Positions 1-12,407 of a stretch of 64,000 nt of DNA are shown one piece after another; position 1 is the stretch's first letter; each line of letters opens with the position of its first letter. The notes beneath the pieces are model-generated. The model worked only from the letters and a program-made list of their open reading frames with translations. It made no database searches and was not told the DNA's origin. The DNA is from Lotus japonicus (Eukaryota > Streptophyta > Magnoliopsida > Fabales > Fabaceae): positions 43,363,176 through 43,427,175 of the forward strand of contig NC_080046.1 of NCBI RefSeq assembly GCF_012489685.1, read 5' to 3'. The position numbers and the translations under genes were made by a program.

Positions 1-3000
1 TCTTTCGCTGTGCGATTCGCTTCTGCGAATTTCTTTTCACGTTTTCTCTTACCACCTCGGCTCCGTTTCTTACCTTGCTTCTCATTATTCTCTTCCCCTT
101 TACGAGAATCAAGTGCATGATCTAAGGATTGCTTTGGTGGCAGAACCTTCACAGGTATCGGATCAAGCATTCCCTGACCAGTTACACCTAAACCCATTCC
201 TTCTCGGAAACCCATATTAGCCATCATTTTGGAAGCTATGCCTCTAGTGTGGTTCTCCCACTTAGCAAACAAAGCAGTGTCGGTTTGAATACCTTTCTGT
301 AAGTTGGTACTCTCTAGAAATCCTAAACCTTGTGATTCCTCTTCATCGTAGTCACTGGACTCGGATTGTTCTAAGCTGGAATCACTCTCTAAGTCGCTTA
401 CTTCTGCATACTCAGATAATACTATTTCTTCTGCACAAAGCTTCATAGAACTTCCACTGTCTCTGAAAACAACTTGTCCAACTCCAGCTTTTTCATCCCA
501 GAGCTCAAGCTCAGCTTCTCTCCAAATGCCTGTTTTTGCATCTGAGAGTGCCCATATACTTGATCCCACAAGGGATGGCTTCCAGATTGTTGGGACATAT
601 CTCTTGAGGGAGGACAGTTGAACATCAACTCCTGTAATGTAGATAGTAGATAGGTATTATATACTAAATAAAATAAGCGAGCATTGAAATGGGAGAAAAA
701 ACACAAGTAGATTATGTAAAGGAGTAATCACATATAATTGGAAATAGGCAAGTGATATATTGAGGTCACATACTAAACCATCCAAACCGACAGTTCAAAT
801 CAGCTTGGAAAAAGAGGGATTATAAGGCTTCTAACCCTTTATAGTTTATACTCTAAATAGAAATGTCCAAAGAAAAAATCAAGTGGATTAGTAGTACTAA
901 GTCTGCAAGTTTTTACTGCTTATTTTCTCGGACTGCTCCCCCATTGTTCTTGTTTGCCATAAACATTAGAAGTGATTCTGATCACACAATAGAACTAAGT
1001 GGGCTTTTGGTATTGTGTTACCACACCACATTGAGGTCAGAAAACCCGTCAAAGTGGACATTCCCCATTATAGCTTCTACTGGATGTGCTTTGGAGTGTG
1101 TGCAAAACTCATTTCCAAACACCCTATAACCGTGTGAGAAACTTAGTAAAGTATCTGGAAGTGATTCTGAAGTTGGGATAAATTTCACCCAAGAAGAACG
1201 ATTATCATTTCATAAAAATTTTAAAAGAAAAATGTCAAATAAAAGCCCAGGAAGAATCAAAACGAAATGTAGATGTAGATAGGAATTATTATACCAGCTT
1301 CCCCAGGGTGAAAAAAAACACCAGCCACCTACATATTTTCTGATACCAAATAAAGTTTATATCTTCTAATGGAAAAATATCATAATGTATAAATCACCCC
1401 CTTAATAAGTTGATAATTGATATCTTAAGTCATATCTAATAATCAGGTGATTAATCTTGGATCCCCAACCTAGAGTATATTCAAATGAACTAGCTTCCAA
1501 AATCTGAACAAAGACATGATTCAACAAATTCTTTATCAAGGAAAGAGGGTTCCAAATGTTCATCAGATTTCTGCACTTGAAAATGCAAGTGTCACTAGAG
1601 TTTAGAGAAAAAGTTAATTACAATGGGGTCCAAGTGATTTCACCTCTATCCAACTCTGTTCAATTTGCTCAATAACAGTGGCTTACCATGCGATTGGCGA
1701 CAGTTAGCACCAAATCGACATCGATGTTGTAAAAAGAACTTGCACATCTGCACTTCGGTGTTTTAGCATTAGTACAATGAGATGAAAAGCAATTGATTTT
1801 ATAGCATAATCTGGAACCCAAATTTTGAGGGATAACAAAGCTAAGAAAACTTCTTAAAATAAGTGGAAGTTCCACTCCATTTCACTCACTACAAAGACAT
1901 GTGATGTTCAATAAGAATGATATTTCTTGAGTTTCATCATATATGGCGATTAATGGCTGTTGAGGTTATTGTGAAATCCCTGAAGAACTATGATCAAAAT
2001 GGTGAGAAAGGAAGAAGAAAGAGACATACAAAGGAGAAATAGAAAATTTATATGCCACATTGAAGGGCGTTTTAAGTTCCACTTTTTACTGCTTAGGAAA
2101 TTTTATTGGTGTAAATGTAATTGGAACCTTTAAAAAACAACTTAATTTTTAATTATTGCATGTAATTTGTTTCAAGTTATTATTAATTTAAGAACTGAAT
2201 GCATTTAAAAAGGGTTTGTATTGATTATGCAATATATAATGATATGTAAACACAATACTCATGATAAAAGTTGCAAATAATTCAATTAAAATAATCTGTT
2301 CTTGTATCTTGTAATCCAGACACAAGAAAAAGTTGAAAGCCGAAAATAACATAAAAAGCGTGTTCATGAGCTGTGTCAGGACTACAAATCTATATTAACA
2401 CGACACTCATATGAACAATGTGTTGAATGGGTTGCTAAGGAACAGATTTAAAGTGTGAAAGGAAGAATATGGACTTTAGTAACATCAAATAGAGAAGAAG
2501 TGTTCAGATAACTGCACAATTGTAATATATTTCAAATGAATCCTAGAAACATACTTCTATTTTTTTGGATAAGAGAAGTTGAATAAGAATTAGAGAGAGA
2601 AAACAATACAAAAATAAAGAGTATAAGGAATCCTCAGAAAATGGGGAAAAACAAAAACAAATACAAGAGCTTAAGCTATCATGAACCAACGATTCGGTTA
2701 AGGAGTTTGGTGGAAAACACATGAATGAATTTTTTTTTATATCTCTAACAAGGACTAACACTTGAAACATTCCTCTTAAAACGATAACAACATGTAGCTA
2801 ATAATATATTTATTTATTTTGAGGGGGGAGCGGTAGGGTGAGGGTCATGGGGGTATGGAGACAGCATATCTAGCATTATCCTTTGGCATTCTTTTTTATT
2901 TCTAAATAAAACCAAGGAAAATTACAAATATAGCACAATACCTATCATATGCCTGTGTTGCCTATTTTCCTTTATGTGAATGAACTGTTGTTATTTCAAA

Positions 3001-4831
3001 TTTCTGTATTTTCTAATTAGTTACAGTAGAGGAAAACTAAGGGGAGGAAAAGTGTATTGAAAATGTAGATAGAATACCATAATATACTTTTTGTCACCAA
3101 AGTAAAAAATAAAATGGCCACACTTGACCCAAATGATAATCTTACATACCAGCATATTCTCAGATGTAGGAGTAAGGAACGAAATCTTTGCTACTGAATT
3201 ATCCAATTGCACCACTTGACCATTGTACCAACGCCCATCTTTGTGACGGAATCTACATTTAGATCCAATAGAATAGCTTTTTTCCTCCAGGGGCTCTGGT
3301 TCTACATCTGTGGGATCAAGGGGCTCCACTTTCTCTTCTTCAGTAAACATATTAGTGTTATGCAGCACAGAATCTACTTCCTGTAATAATCTTGCACGTT
3401 TTAGATGAAGAAGCCCTTCCTCTGCATCTTTAATTGCCTGAACAAGCTCTTCATGAACCTGCAATATCAAAAATAAAGAGATTTAAATCACAAAATTAGC
3501 CTCAGATATTTTAGATTGGCTATCATGATCAAGAACAACAACAACAATAAGCCGTTTCCCACTAGGTGAGGTTGGCACATGGATGAAACACTGCCATAAT
3601 ATTCCATCATGTATATGCTGTTAGTCATAATCGCACTCCATCTCATAGAGTCAACAAAATTCTACATTATGAGGCACTAAAGATATGCCTAGCCGAAACC
3701 AGAAAGATGCCCCCAAGGCACCAATGGCATGCACCTCGCTGAAGACCGAGGCCTGGTTACAGTTCGTTTCATCATGGAAAACTATACCAAACCAAATTGG
3801 AAAAACAAGTCAATCAAACCGAACTGATTATGAGTCACCCGAATTGAACCGCATTGGTTATGGTTCAGTGAACCAGTTCTTATTTTAAGAATCAGCTTTT
3901 ATTATGTGATTTTAGTTTTGAACCGGTTTAGATTTTATAGTGTTGCAAGATGAACACGGTTGTTTTGAATCTATGCTAATACAGCAGCAAATGCAGAAAT
4001 CTCACGTTTCAAGACATTTTTGTTTTGAATCCATGCAACAGTTTGGAACATGGTATTGAACCCACTCTTATTCTCTTAACGCATGAACATCTGTGAGGAC
4101 ATCAGAACTCTCAAATCAAACCCTCCACACATATCCCACATGTAAGACCGAGACTTTAGTTGACCGTTTGAACAGCCTATTGAGCATCATTGGAGCTACA
4201 AACGTGAGTCTAAAAGTAGCATTTGGTAGATAAGTCAGAGTGGGGCAGAACATAACACATGGTTTGTATTTTGGTTGGTACATATTGAAACTAAAACAGA
4301 ACGGTGAATAAGGTTAAAAATAAGTATATTTTGATTCAGCGAAAAAGGTGGAATGAAATAAAACTTGGTTCCATTCCTCTCCGTGCCAAATGATACTTTC
4401 TACAAACTAGAGACTATCTGCCTTAATTGAGCTACATATGACCAAAAATAGCAGACATTACACAGCACAGCAATCAAACTCAAACTTACACACATGCATA
4501 GCCATAAAACATCCAATGAACTACTCAAATGGATTATCCAAGTAACATCCATACAGATTTAAAAATGCAGAAACTCATAAAGCACCCTAAGAATCTCCAA
4601 TTGTTCACCTCCAATTGTTCACAACCCAAAACCCCTAAGTCCTCATATATTGTCAATTTTTAACAAAACTAAGTCATCGATTGTGAAAAGAAAAAAGAAT
4701 ACCGCAACGAGCTCGGAGTTGGTAGGATCAGAGAGAAGAGCTTCATCGATTGCAGAGAGGGAATCCCTTTGCTCCTGCAATTGAAGCTCCAATTGCTCCT
4801 CCAGAAGAACCCTCTCTTCTGAGCTACCCAT
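1..4831 (-). CDS. CCCH zinc-finger / G-patch domain protein, four exons, 3' end outside window
   Basis: Exons placed by reading frame and GT-AG borders: 4831-4703 (43 codons), 3458-3150 (103 codons), 1747-1687 (61 nt, split Gly codon) and 631 to the left edge. The joined protein starts [13 protein letters not shown]. It has a glutamine-rich helical N-terminus, a Tudor-like module with [17 protein letters not shown] from about residue 108, one CCCH finger (C148, C156, C162, H166: C-X7-C-X5-C-X3-H) filling exon 3, an acidic serine-rich linker near residues 244-266, a G-patch with [10 protein letters not shown] near 312-320, and a lysine/arginine-rich tail at the edge. This domain order matches the plant CCCH/G-patch family related to animal ZGPAT (Arabidopsis C3H18/C3H22 type), presumed nuclear RNA- or DNA-binding proteins. 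Function is inferred from the family. The window ends close to the expected C-terminus, so the stop is not visible. No frameshift or stop was found in the exons. Confidence 0.88.
3532..3680 (-). repeat. Au-like SINE remnant in intron 1 of the CCCH gene
   Basis: The plus strand begins with an (AAC)n tract, then a stretch reading AAGCCGTTTCCCACTAGGTG followed by GAGGTTGGCACATGGATGAA. This is a diverged reverse complement of the plant Au SINE, whose 3' end carries TTG repeats and a polymerase III B-box-like segment. The copy therefore lies on the minus strand, in the same direction as the host gene. Borders are approximate and no target duplication was identified. The family is recognised from memory of the consensus. 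Confidence 0.55.
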
Positions 4832-5485
4832 TGCTATTTGCTATTTGCTATTGCCACCACCCAACCCAACCCTAACTATTCATATCGCAGGTTTTCCTTC
4901 TTCCCCTTGTCACCTTCTTTCCATCTTCTCCATTTCTATTTTATTAACATTTATAGTACAAACCTAACAAAATCACAAATTGATTAATACGACAAAATTA
5001 TTATTTTGCATTTTAATTTTGATGGAAATTTGTATCATTGTGCCCTTTTTTTATTGACAGCTGCATCATTGTGCCCTTAATACTATGAGTAAAAATAAAA
5101 TATAATGTAGTTTGTTTAACTATTTTAAGCAAAAATATAAAATTAGAAGAAATGGCACTTTGCTTGTTAAGTGAAAGCAGAAAATAAAATAGATTTTTTC
5201 AAGAAGTTTTTATTTCATTTTTCGCTTTGCATTATTTATCATCAAAAAAGCATGATAAAAGTGATGTTTCCACCTATTTAATAAAGTGTTAACCAAAAAC
5301 CTCATGTTAGCCTTATTGTTGAGTGGGACAACTAACTTGTCTCAAAATTATAGATGTGAAATTATTTGATTACACACTCAACCATTTTCAAATCAATAGT
5401 TATACTTGCATTTATCGACTAAAATGTCTCATTTTACATGAGTTAAATTTACCCACTCAAATATCTACCGCACCAGCTTTTATTA
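4832..5485. other. 5' flank of the CCCH gene, AT-rich intergenic DNA
   Basis: The 5' leader and promoter of the minus-strand CCCH gene must lie here. Immediately upstream of the start codon the plus strand shows a short GCTATTTGCTATTTGCTATTGCC repeat-like run, and further up CTTCTTTCC-type pyrimidine stretches that fit a leader. From about 4960 the DNA is AT-rich with no coding pattern. No convincing TATA box was fixed. Confidence 0.4.
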
Positions 5486-5494
5486 AAATTAATA

Positions 5495-6785
5495 GGCTTA
5501 AAAGCACATTTAGTCCCTCACGATTGAGCTTCGTGCAAAATGAGTCCCTAAACTTTAAAAATAGCATTCTTGATCCCCAGCGTTATACTCTGTTAATAGT
5601 ATTGGTCCCTTACCCCTTTTCCGTTAGAAAATTAACGGTTTGTGCCTACATGGAATTTTTTATTAATATTTAAACTGACAAAATTAATTAAAATAAAAAA
5701 AATTTGAATCTTCATCTCCTTCCTCCTTCATTTTCATCATCTTCTCCATCATTGAAAACATAAAATCCAGAAAAAAGAATTCATCAACACAACCCCTTCT
5801 TCTATTTAATTTACCAAAAACCTTAAAATCAATGCTCAGAAACTCATGCTGAGAACCAAATCTAGGGTTTCCTCATCCCAAATCACAACCCCCAATTTGT
5901 GAAACTCATGCTCAGAACAATGAGACAGAAGACGCAAGAAAGACAAGGAAACAAAACAGCAAAAAAGAAAGGAAAAAAAACTGGCAATAAACCAGATGAA
6001 GGGCAACACAAACTCCCAAACTCTCCCTCTAACAAGAGAGATGATGCCAAGTGAGTTTGTCACCAAAAGCCATAACAGCAATTCATCGTCATGGAGCTCA
6101 AAACAAGACAGCAAGCATCCAAACCCTATCAGAAAACAAATCAGCAGAAACAGGAATACTAAAATTGAGAACCCAGATCAAACCCTCCACACCAAACCCA
6201 CCATCACTAGATCTGGAGAACCCAGATCTGGAAAGAAAACTCGAAAATAAACACCATTAATGAGAAAGAAGGAGAACCCGATGGCTGGCCGAGGTAGAAC
6301 GCGCGATGGCTGCAGAATTTCTTGCCGTGAAGCTCGAGAGCAGTGGGTTGGTGGGGTTTGTCTGCTGGTTCGGCTAAGGTGATTTGAGGATGGTGAAGAT
6401 GAAGAACATTTAACCTATGAAGATGAAGAAGCCAGATGAGGATTTGAGAAAGAAAAAAAATTGAACGTGATTTGAGAATTTTAATTGGGAGATTTTTACT
6501 AATTGAAAAAAATATTAATTGAGATTTTTAAAAAAATTGAAGAGTCAGCACTCAACATGTGCAACTCTCTCTCCTAATGTCCTACTTCTCTCTCCTGTTA
6601 ACTTTCTTCTCTCTCCTCCAAGTCATTAAAAAAACTCCACCAAAGCAAAAACCGTTTAAAATCTAACAGAAGGACTAAGTGTAGTAACAGGAGATAACGT
6701 GAGGGACTAATAATGCTAAAAAAATAGTTTAGGGACTCATTTTGCACGAAGCTCAATCGTGGGGGACCAAATGTGCTTTTAAGCC
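5495..6785. mobile_element. Mutator-like non-autonomous element (MULE-1), 9-bp target duplication
   Basis: The 1,291-bp element begins GGCTTAAAAGCACATTTAGT and ends with the near-perfect inverted copy; the terminal inverted repeat is about 58 bp. It is flanked by a perfect 9-bp direct repeat, AAATTAATA, at 5486-5494 and 6786-6794. A 9-bp duplication with long inverted ends is diagnostic of the Mutator superfamily. The interior has no transposase, only pyrimidine-rich DNA and a GC-rich patch near 6280-6380. Short open frames inside (for example 5996-6250) have no recognisable domain. Two relatives with similar ends lie further along the window. Confidence 0.87.
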
Positions 6786-6961
6786 AAATTAATAATTATA
6801 CTTTATAATTGAATAATATAATTTCAAACAGTGAAAGAACTGTCTACACTACCGAGTATTACTTTCGTTCCTTATTAATTGCCATTTTTATATATAAAGT
6901 TTAATCATACGGTTAATTAGCATAACTCATTATTGTTTTAATATTGCTCTTCTAAACAAAG

Positions 6962-9900
6962 ACTTTTTTTTGGTTGGCGACTTTAACGACACGGTGGCCT
7001 CAACTGAGCAACGTGGTGACATTTTCTCTCATGTTCGAGCAAGAGCTTTTTTGGATAACATAAACTCTTGCGATTTGATTGACTTGGGTGCTACAGGTCT
7101 GGCTTTCACTTGGTTTCGCAACTGCCAAGGTCGCCTCCCTGTGCACAAGCGTCTGGACCGTGCTCTGTCCTCTCTGAGTTGGCGAGTAGGGTTTTTGGAA
7201 GGAGGTGTTGAGGTTCTCCCTAGACTGCACTCTGGTCATAGCCCGTTGTTACTCCGGTGTGGGAAGAAAGTAGAGAACTTGGGTGGCAGGCCGTTCCGGT
7301 TTGAAGCTGCTTGGGTTAACCATCATTTGTATAAGGATGTTGTTCAGGAGGCTTGGCATCATGGTGGGCCTTGTATTTTAACAACCCTGGATGAGGTCAG
7401 AAGGGACTCTATAGAATTTAATAAGAAGGTTTTTGGTAATATATTTCGTAGGAAAAAACATGTCGAGAATTGTTTGGCCTCCATTCAGAGGAAGCTTGAG
7501 ACGATTGATTCTGTTGCCCTCTTGCTCCAACTTGATAAGCTGAAAAAGGAGCACCATGATATCCTTGCTCAAGAGGAGATGTTGTGGTTCCAGAAGTCCA
7601 GGGAAAAGTGGGTCAAGTATGGTGACAGGAATACTGCTTTTTTCCATGCTCAGACTATTATTCGTAGGCGGAGGAATCGCATTTTGGGTCTTAATTTGCC
7701 TAATGGGAATTGGTGTGAGGAACCTGAGACCCTCCAGTTGGGTGCCATTGAGTATTTCAAGTCTTTATTTGCTGAGACAGTTGTAGTTGACTCATCTGGA
7801 TTGCCTACCACGGGTCTTCCTACTATTCCTGCTCACTTCATGGTAGGCCTTGAGCGCGACGTCACTAAGGATGAGGTGTTCTCAGCTCTCCAACACATGG
7901 GGTCTTTCAAAGCTCCTGGACCTGATGGCTTCCATGCTTATTTTTACAAGACTTATTGGGATGTGGTGGGCGACAAAGTTTTCCAGTGTGTTAGGGATGC
8001 TTTTGTAACTCAACAGTTTGATCCAGCCCTAGGGGAGACTTTAATTGCCCTCATTCCAAAAGTAGATAACCCTCTCTCTTTCAAGGATTTCAGGCCTATC
8101 AATTTGTGTAATGTTGTGTACAAGTTGATTACCAAAATCCTTGTTAACAGAATCAGGCCTCTCTTGAATGATATTATTAGCCCCATGCAGAGCAGTTTTA
8201 TTCCAGGAAGAAATACTAGTGATAATGCCATAGCCCTTCAAGAGATTGTGTATCATCAGTGGAAAGCCAAGAGAAAAAAGGGTAATCTTGTCTTCAAGCT
8301 TGACCTTGAGAAAGCGTATGATCGTGTGGATTGGGTGTTTTTGAAGGAAACTTTGGTGGCTTTTGGCTTTCCCACATCCTACATTCGTTTGATTATGTTT
8401 TGTGTGTCAGTCTCACACCTTTCTATTTTGTGGAATGGCGAGAGGTTGCAATCTTTTCCGGCTAAGCGTGGCCTGAGGCAAGGAGATCCCCTTTCCCCGT
8501 ACCTGTTTGTTTTGTGTATGGAGCGATTCAGTTCAGCTATTGCTACTGCTGTCTTAGAGGGAAGGTGGGACCCCATATGTACTGTTAGGAATGGCCCTGG
8601 TTTGTCTCATCTGTTTTTTGCAGATGATGTGCTCCTCTTTACTAAAGCCAAGAAGGACCAAGTCCGGCTGCTAAAAGAAATTCTTGATAATTTTTGTAAA
8701 GCCTCTGGTTTGAAGGTGAATGAGGCTAAATCTAAAATTCTAGGCTATGATGGGATGACAAATCATGACAAGAATAGTATCGCTGGCATCACAACGGATA
8801 TTGGCAGGTATTTGGGTTTCCCTATTTTCCAGAAAAGGATCACAAAGCATGATTTTAATTTCATTTTTGACCGTATCAACTCTCGCTTGGCGGATTGGAA
8901 GTGCAAGCTCCTTAACAGAGCTGGTAGAATCACCCTTGCCCAGTCAGTTCTCACCGCCATGCCTGCTTATTGCATGAGTCAGGTCTGGTTTCCGCAAGGC
9001 GTCTGTGACAAGTTGGATGCTACTGTGAGAAATTTTATTTGGAAAAATCGGGATGGAAGGGGCATCCATCTGGTTGGTTGGGACCGTATAGCCCTTCTGA
9101 AATCTATTGGAGGTTTGGGTTTGCGTAAAGCCAGGGACCATAATGTTGCACTGTTGGGGAAGCATGTTTGGGAAATCCTTTCTGATGTTAATAAACCTTG
9201 GGTGCGTCTTCTTAAATTTAATTATTTTCCTACTGGGTCGTTTATGGACGTTGATGTGAATCAAGGATCTCCGGTTTTCAAGGCTTTTGGGAGAGCTAGA
9301 AACGTTTTGGGGCAGGGGTTTGCTTTCCAAATAGGTAATGGTATGTCTTCCTTTTGGAATGCAACGTGGTGCAATGGCCAACCCCTTTGCCAGCAAGTTG
9401 ATTTTGTGCATTATTATGATGTGGACAAGAAACTTCAGGATATTTGGGATGGGAATGTTTGGAGATTGGATCTTTTGTGGACTTTGTTACCTGGGAACTT
9501 GGCTCAATTAATTTGCGCTAATGAACCTCGTCTGAATCCTCATGTTGAGGACAGTATTAGATGGACTGGGAATGTGAATGGTGAGTATAGTACTAAGTCA
9601 GGGTATGATTGGATCATTCATCAGAGAATTGCTGGAATGGGAGATGTGCTAGGTCCTAACCCTCACTGGCGGTGGATATGGCGTTTGAAGATACCTTTAA
9701 AGTGTGTAGTCCTCGTGTGGCTTGCAGCTCATGATGCTCTCCCAACAAACGAGTGCAGATACAAGCGTGGTATGACCCCTTCCGCAACATGTGGGCTATG
9801 CAATGAAGAAGAAGAAACGGTGCTTCACTGTCTTAGGGAGTGTAGATTTGCCATGGCTGTGTGGTTGCGACTGGGTTACCCTCCATCTAGTCCTACCTTT

Positions 9901-10682
9901 CTTTTGCAGGATCAGCGTGCGTGGCTCAAGGAAATTCTGGGTGATTCTGATCCGATTGCGGCAGCAGCGATTTGGTGGATTTGGATAGCCAGGTGCACCT
10001 ACTGTTTGGAAAATGTGATGCTAAACTCTGTTTTGGTCATGTCTAATATTGCAGGGATGGTTACTGAGCTCCAGTCTTATTCTCGTAGTGCTACTGCAAG
10101 CTTCCCCTCTCCCCCCAGACTTGTGCGTTGGCTGCCTCGTAGCCAGAGTAGCTTGGTGGTGAATGTAGATGGTAGTGTTCGTGGTGATCCTAAGCGCGGT
10201 GGTTTCGGTGGTTGCTTTAGGAGTGGTCATGGCCAGTGGTTTGGTGGTTTCTATGGGTTTAAAGATGATTCTCAAATTTTGCACCTAGAGCTGCTTGCCA
10301 TTTATCATGGTTTAACAATTGCTTGGGGTCGCGGTGCCCGGGATGTGGAGTGCCAATCGGACTCCCAAGAAGTTGTTACTCCTGTGAACTCTACTCCTCC
10401 GTCGAGACATTTGTATGCGTCTCTTATTTGGGATATCAAAGATCTTCTTAATCGTGATTGGCGTGTGGAAGTGATTCATACTCTGAGGGAGGGGAATGCT
10501 TGTGCTGACTTACTTGCCAAGTATAGAGCATCTCAGGACAGTAGCTTAGTGGCTCTTGATAACCCCTTAGATGGGATGAGTTTATTATTGTTAGCTGATT
10601 TTATGGGCGTCTCATCCGTGAGACCGTAGTTCGGGGCTCTCCTGCTTTCTTTTTCTTTCTTTTTGAACTGTACCAAAAAAAA
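6962..10682 (+). mobile_element. 5'-truncated LINE (non-LTR retrotransposon)
   Basis: The element starts abruptly inside the endonuclease domain and ends with a pyrimidine-rich 3' UTR, TGTACC and a short A-run at 10675-10682, the usual form of a LINE integrated by target-primed reverse transcription. Endonuclease remnant, reverse transcriptase, zinc-binding region and RNase H follow in order. No target duplication could be matched, so the exact 5' junction (about 6955-6971) is uncertain. The TGTACC-polyA tail recurs at a smaller LINE tail near 31034. Confidence 0.85.
6972..10629 (+). CDS. LINE polyprotein: partial endonuclease, reverse transcriptase, zf-RVT, RNase H
   Basis: About 1,219 codons are open without a stop, which is unusual for a truncated plant LINE and suggests a fairly recent copy. 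The N-terminus retains the endonuclease motif GDFN and a degenerate SGHSPL where SDHSPL is usual; the catalytic N-terminal half is missing. The reverse transcriptase begins with KAPGPDGF near residue 315, followed by LIPKV, GLRQGDPLSPYLF and the active site FADD near residue 549. A zinc-binding region (C-X2-C then H-C and C) lies at roughly 900-967. The RNase H domain begins near 1063 (VDGS, ELLAI, SDS, DLLAK). No natural start codon exists because the 5' end is lost, so this copy is unlikely to be autonomous. Its enzymes would copy LINE RNA at chromosomal nicks. Confidence 0.88.
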
Positions 10683-12398
10683 TGTTGGACAACGTTCGAG
10701 TACATTTTACAATTTACAGCTACCTCTTCCCCGAAGTGAATCATCCCTCATCCCTGCACCATCATGCTCTTAGCTATTCACGCCACTGCGCACCACTACG
10801 ATTGAATGAAAAAAACACCAAACTTCAATCTTTGTTTGTTTTCCTTTTTTTTTTTTTTGTTTGAAAGTATGAAAGTGAGTTTTTATTTAACTGTAGGGTT
10901 ATCTGGGCCACCTTTTTTGGGCCCAATACCTGCACAGCCTTAAACAAATTCATTTTTCAATATTTTGAGACACAAGCTTCTTCTTTGTTTATAGCCTAGG
11001 GGTGCCTGACAAAACAAAAATGTACTTTTTTATTTGTAACAAGCTTCATAATACTTTGTGGTACAGGTTTCAGTTCACGGCCCATTATGTTTCTTTTAAC
11101 AAATAATGTAAATGGAGCCCATAACACAATCAGTATTATATTTACCATTTTTGTGACCACAATCTTCTCACCACTCACCAGCAACAGCATCAGCTCCTAC
11201 CTTCACATTTTAACTCTCATTTGTCCTTAGTTACCCGCCCCAAGTTTGGTATTTATTACACAAACAGAAATTAGATGAACCTACAAAGTGGTCCAACCAT
11301 AACACTACCTATTCACAATTTAAGATTGCCAACCCTAATCTCAATCCAATTTAAGATGCACAAAGTCCTTAGAAATCTGAATCTAAAGCATGATCATAAT
11401 CTGAAGCAATCTATATTTATGCATCCAAAAATCACAACCCCCTCTCATTTTTTGGGGTTAAACAACTCCAAAGAAAGTCTCTTTTTAGGTTTGCAATGAA
11501 TTTGACTATACCATCACCGGACTTCTTAATTCACATGTCAAATCAATTTCTTAATGTATTAGGTAATTACAATTTAAAAGTTTCATTAAATCAATTATCA
11601 CTTCATTTGTATGCTAAAGTGGGTTTGAGCAACCACCCTATCTACAAGCATCAGTGGCCATACAACCACAAAGCATTAGACAGAGGAATATGATGGGCAT
11701 CATACAACTATCCCCTCTTCCTTCTATATTTCCTGATAAGAACAGAAAAACAAGTTGACAAAGAAAATATTATACTAAACAAATTTTACAAGTGGAGCAA
11801 GTATAAACAACACATCATTATTTATCAAATTTTTCCAGAAAAATGTTCACTTGACATCTCATCTTTCACCTTTCACCACTAGTGAAATATGGAAAAGAGA
11901 AAAATAACTGATGTGATAGAAATAAAATAAAGAAATAAAAATGAAAACATAATAAAAATGATATGTAAGAGAAAAAAAAACTACAGTGATTACCAGCACT
12001 AAAGTCATTCCTTCATTTTACACCCTTCTTAAAAAAAACTGTCACAAATTAATTATCAATTTCATATGAATTCCGGAAGTATCTCCACATGATCATGTGA
12101 ATGCGTGTCAAAAGAGGATGAGGACTAAGATTAAGGACAAAAAGATATTTCAAACACACTAATTACATGGAAATTTATAAGAAAAAAATATTATGCTGAA
12201 TATTGGTGTCACATTCAGGGACGAAATTAAAATTTTCCTCTGTGAAGATGTTGCGTACGAGTAACAAAGTGCTAGTAAGAAGAGACAAGTGCCAAATTCC
12301 ACAAGCAACAGCTCGTGAAGCCTACCTTGAAAGTTCCATTACATGTAGTTTGGAAAACAGACAAGAAAATTTTCAATGCTTCAAAACCCTTGTGCTTT
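10683..12398. other. Intergenic AT-rich DNA, no gene recognised
   Basis: Short open frames (for example near 11275-11700 and 12203-12451) have no recognisable motif and no codon pattern. Nothing coding, repeated or RNA-like could be supported in this 1.7 kb. Confidence 0.5.
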
Positions 12399-12407
12399 TT
12401 TTTATTA

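Noticed and set aside
7000..9411. Several minus-strand frames opposite the LINE polyprotein
   Set aside because: Shadows of the plus-strand coding frame.
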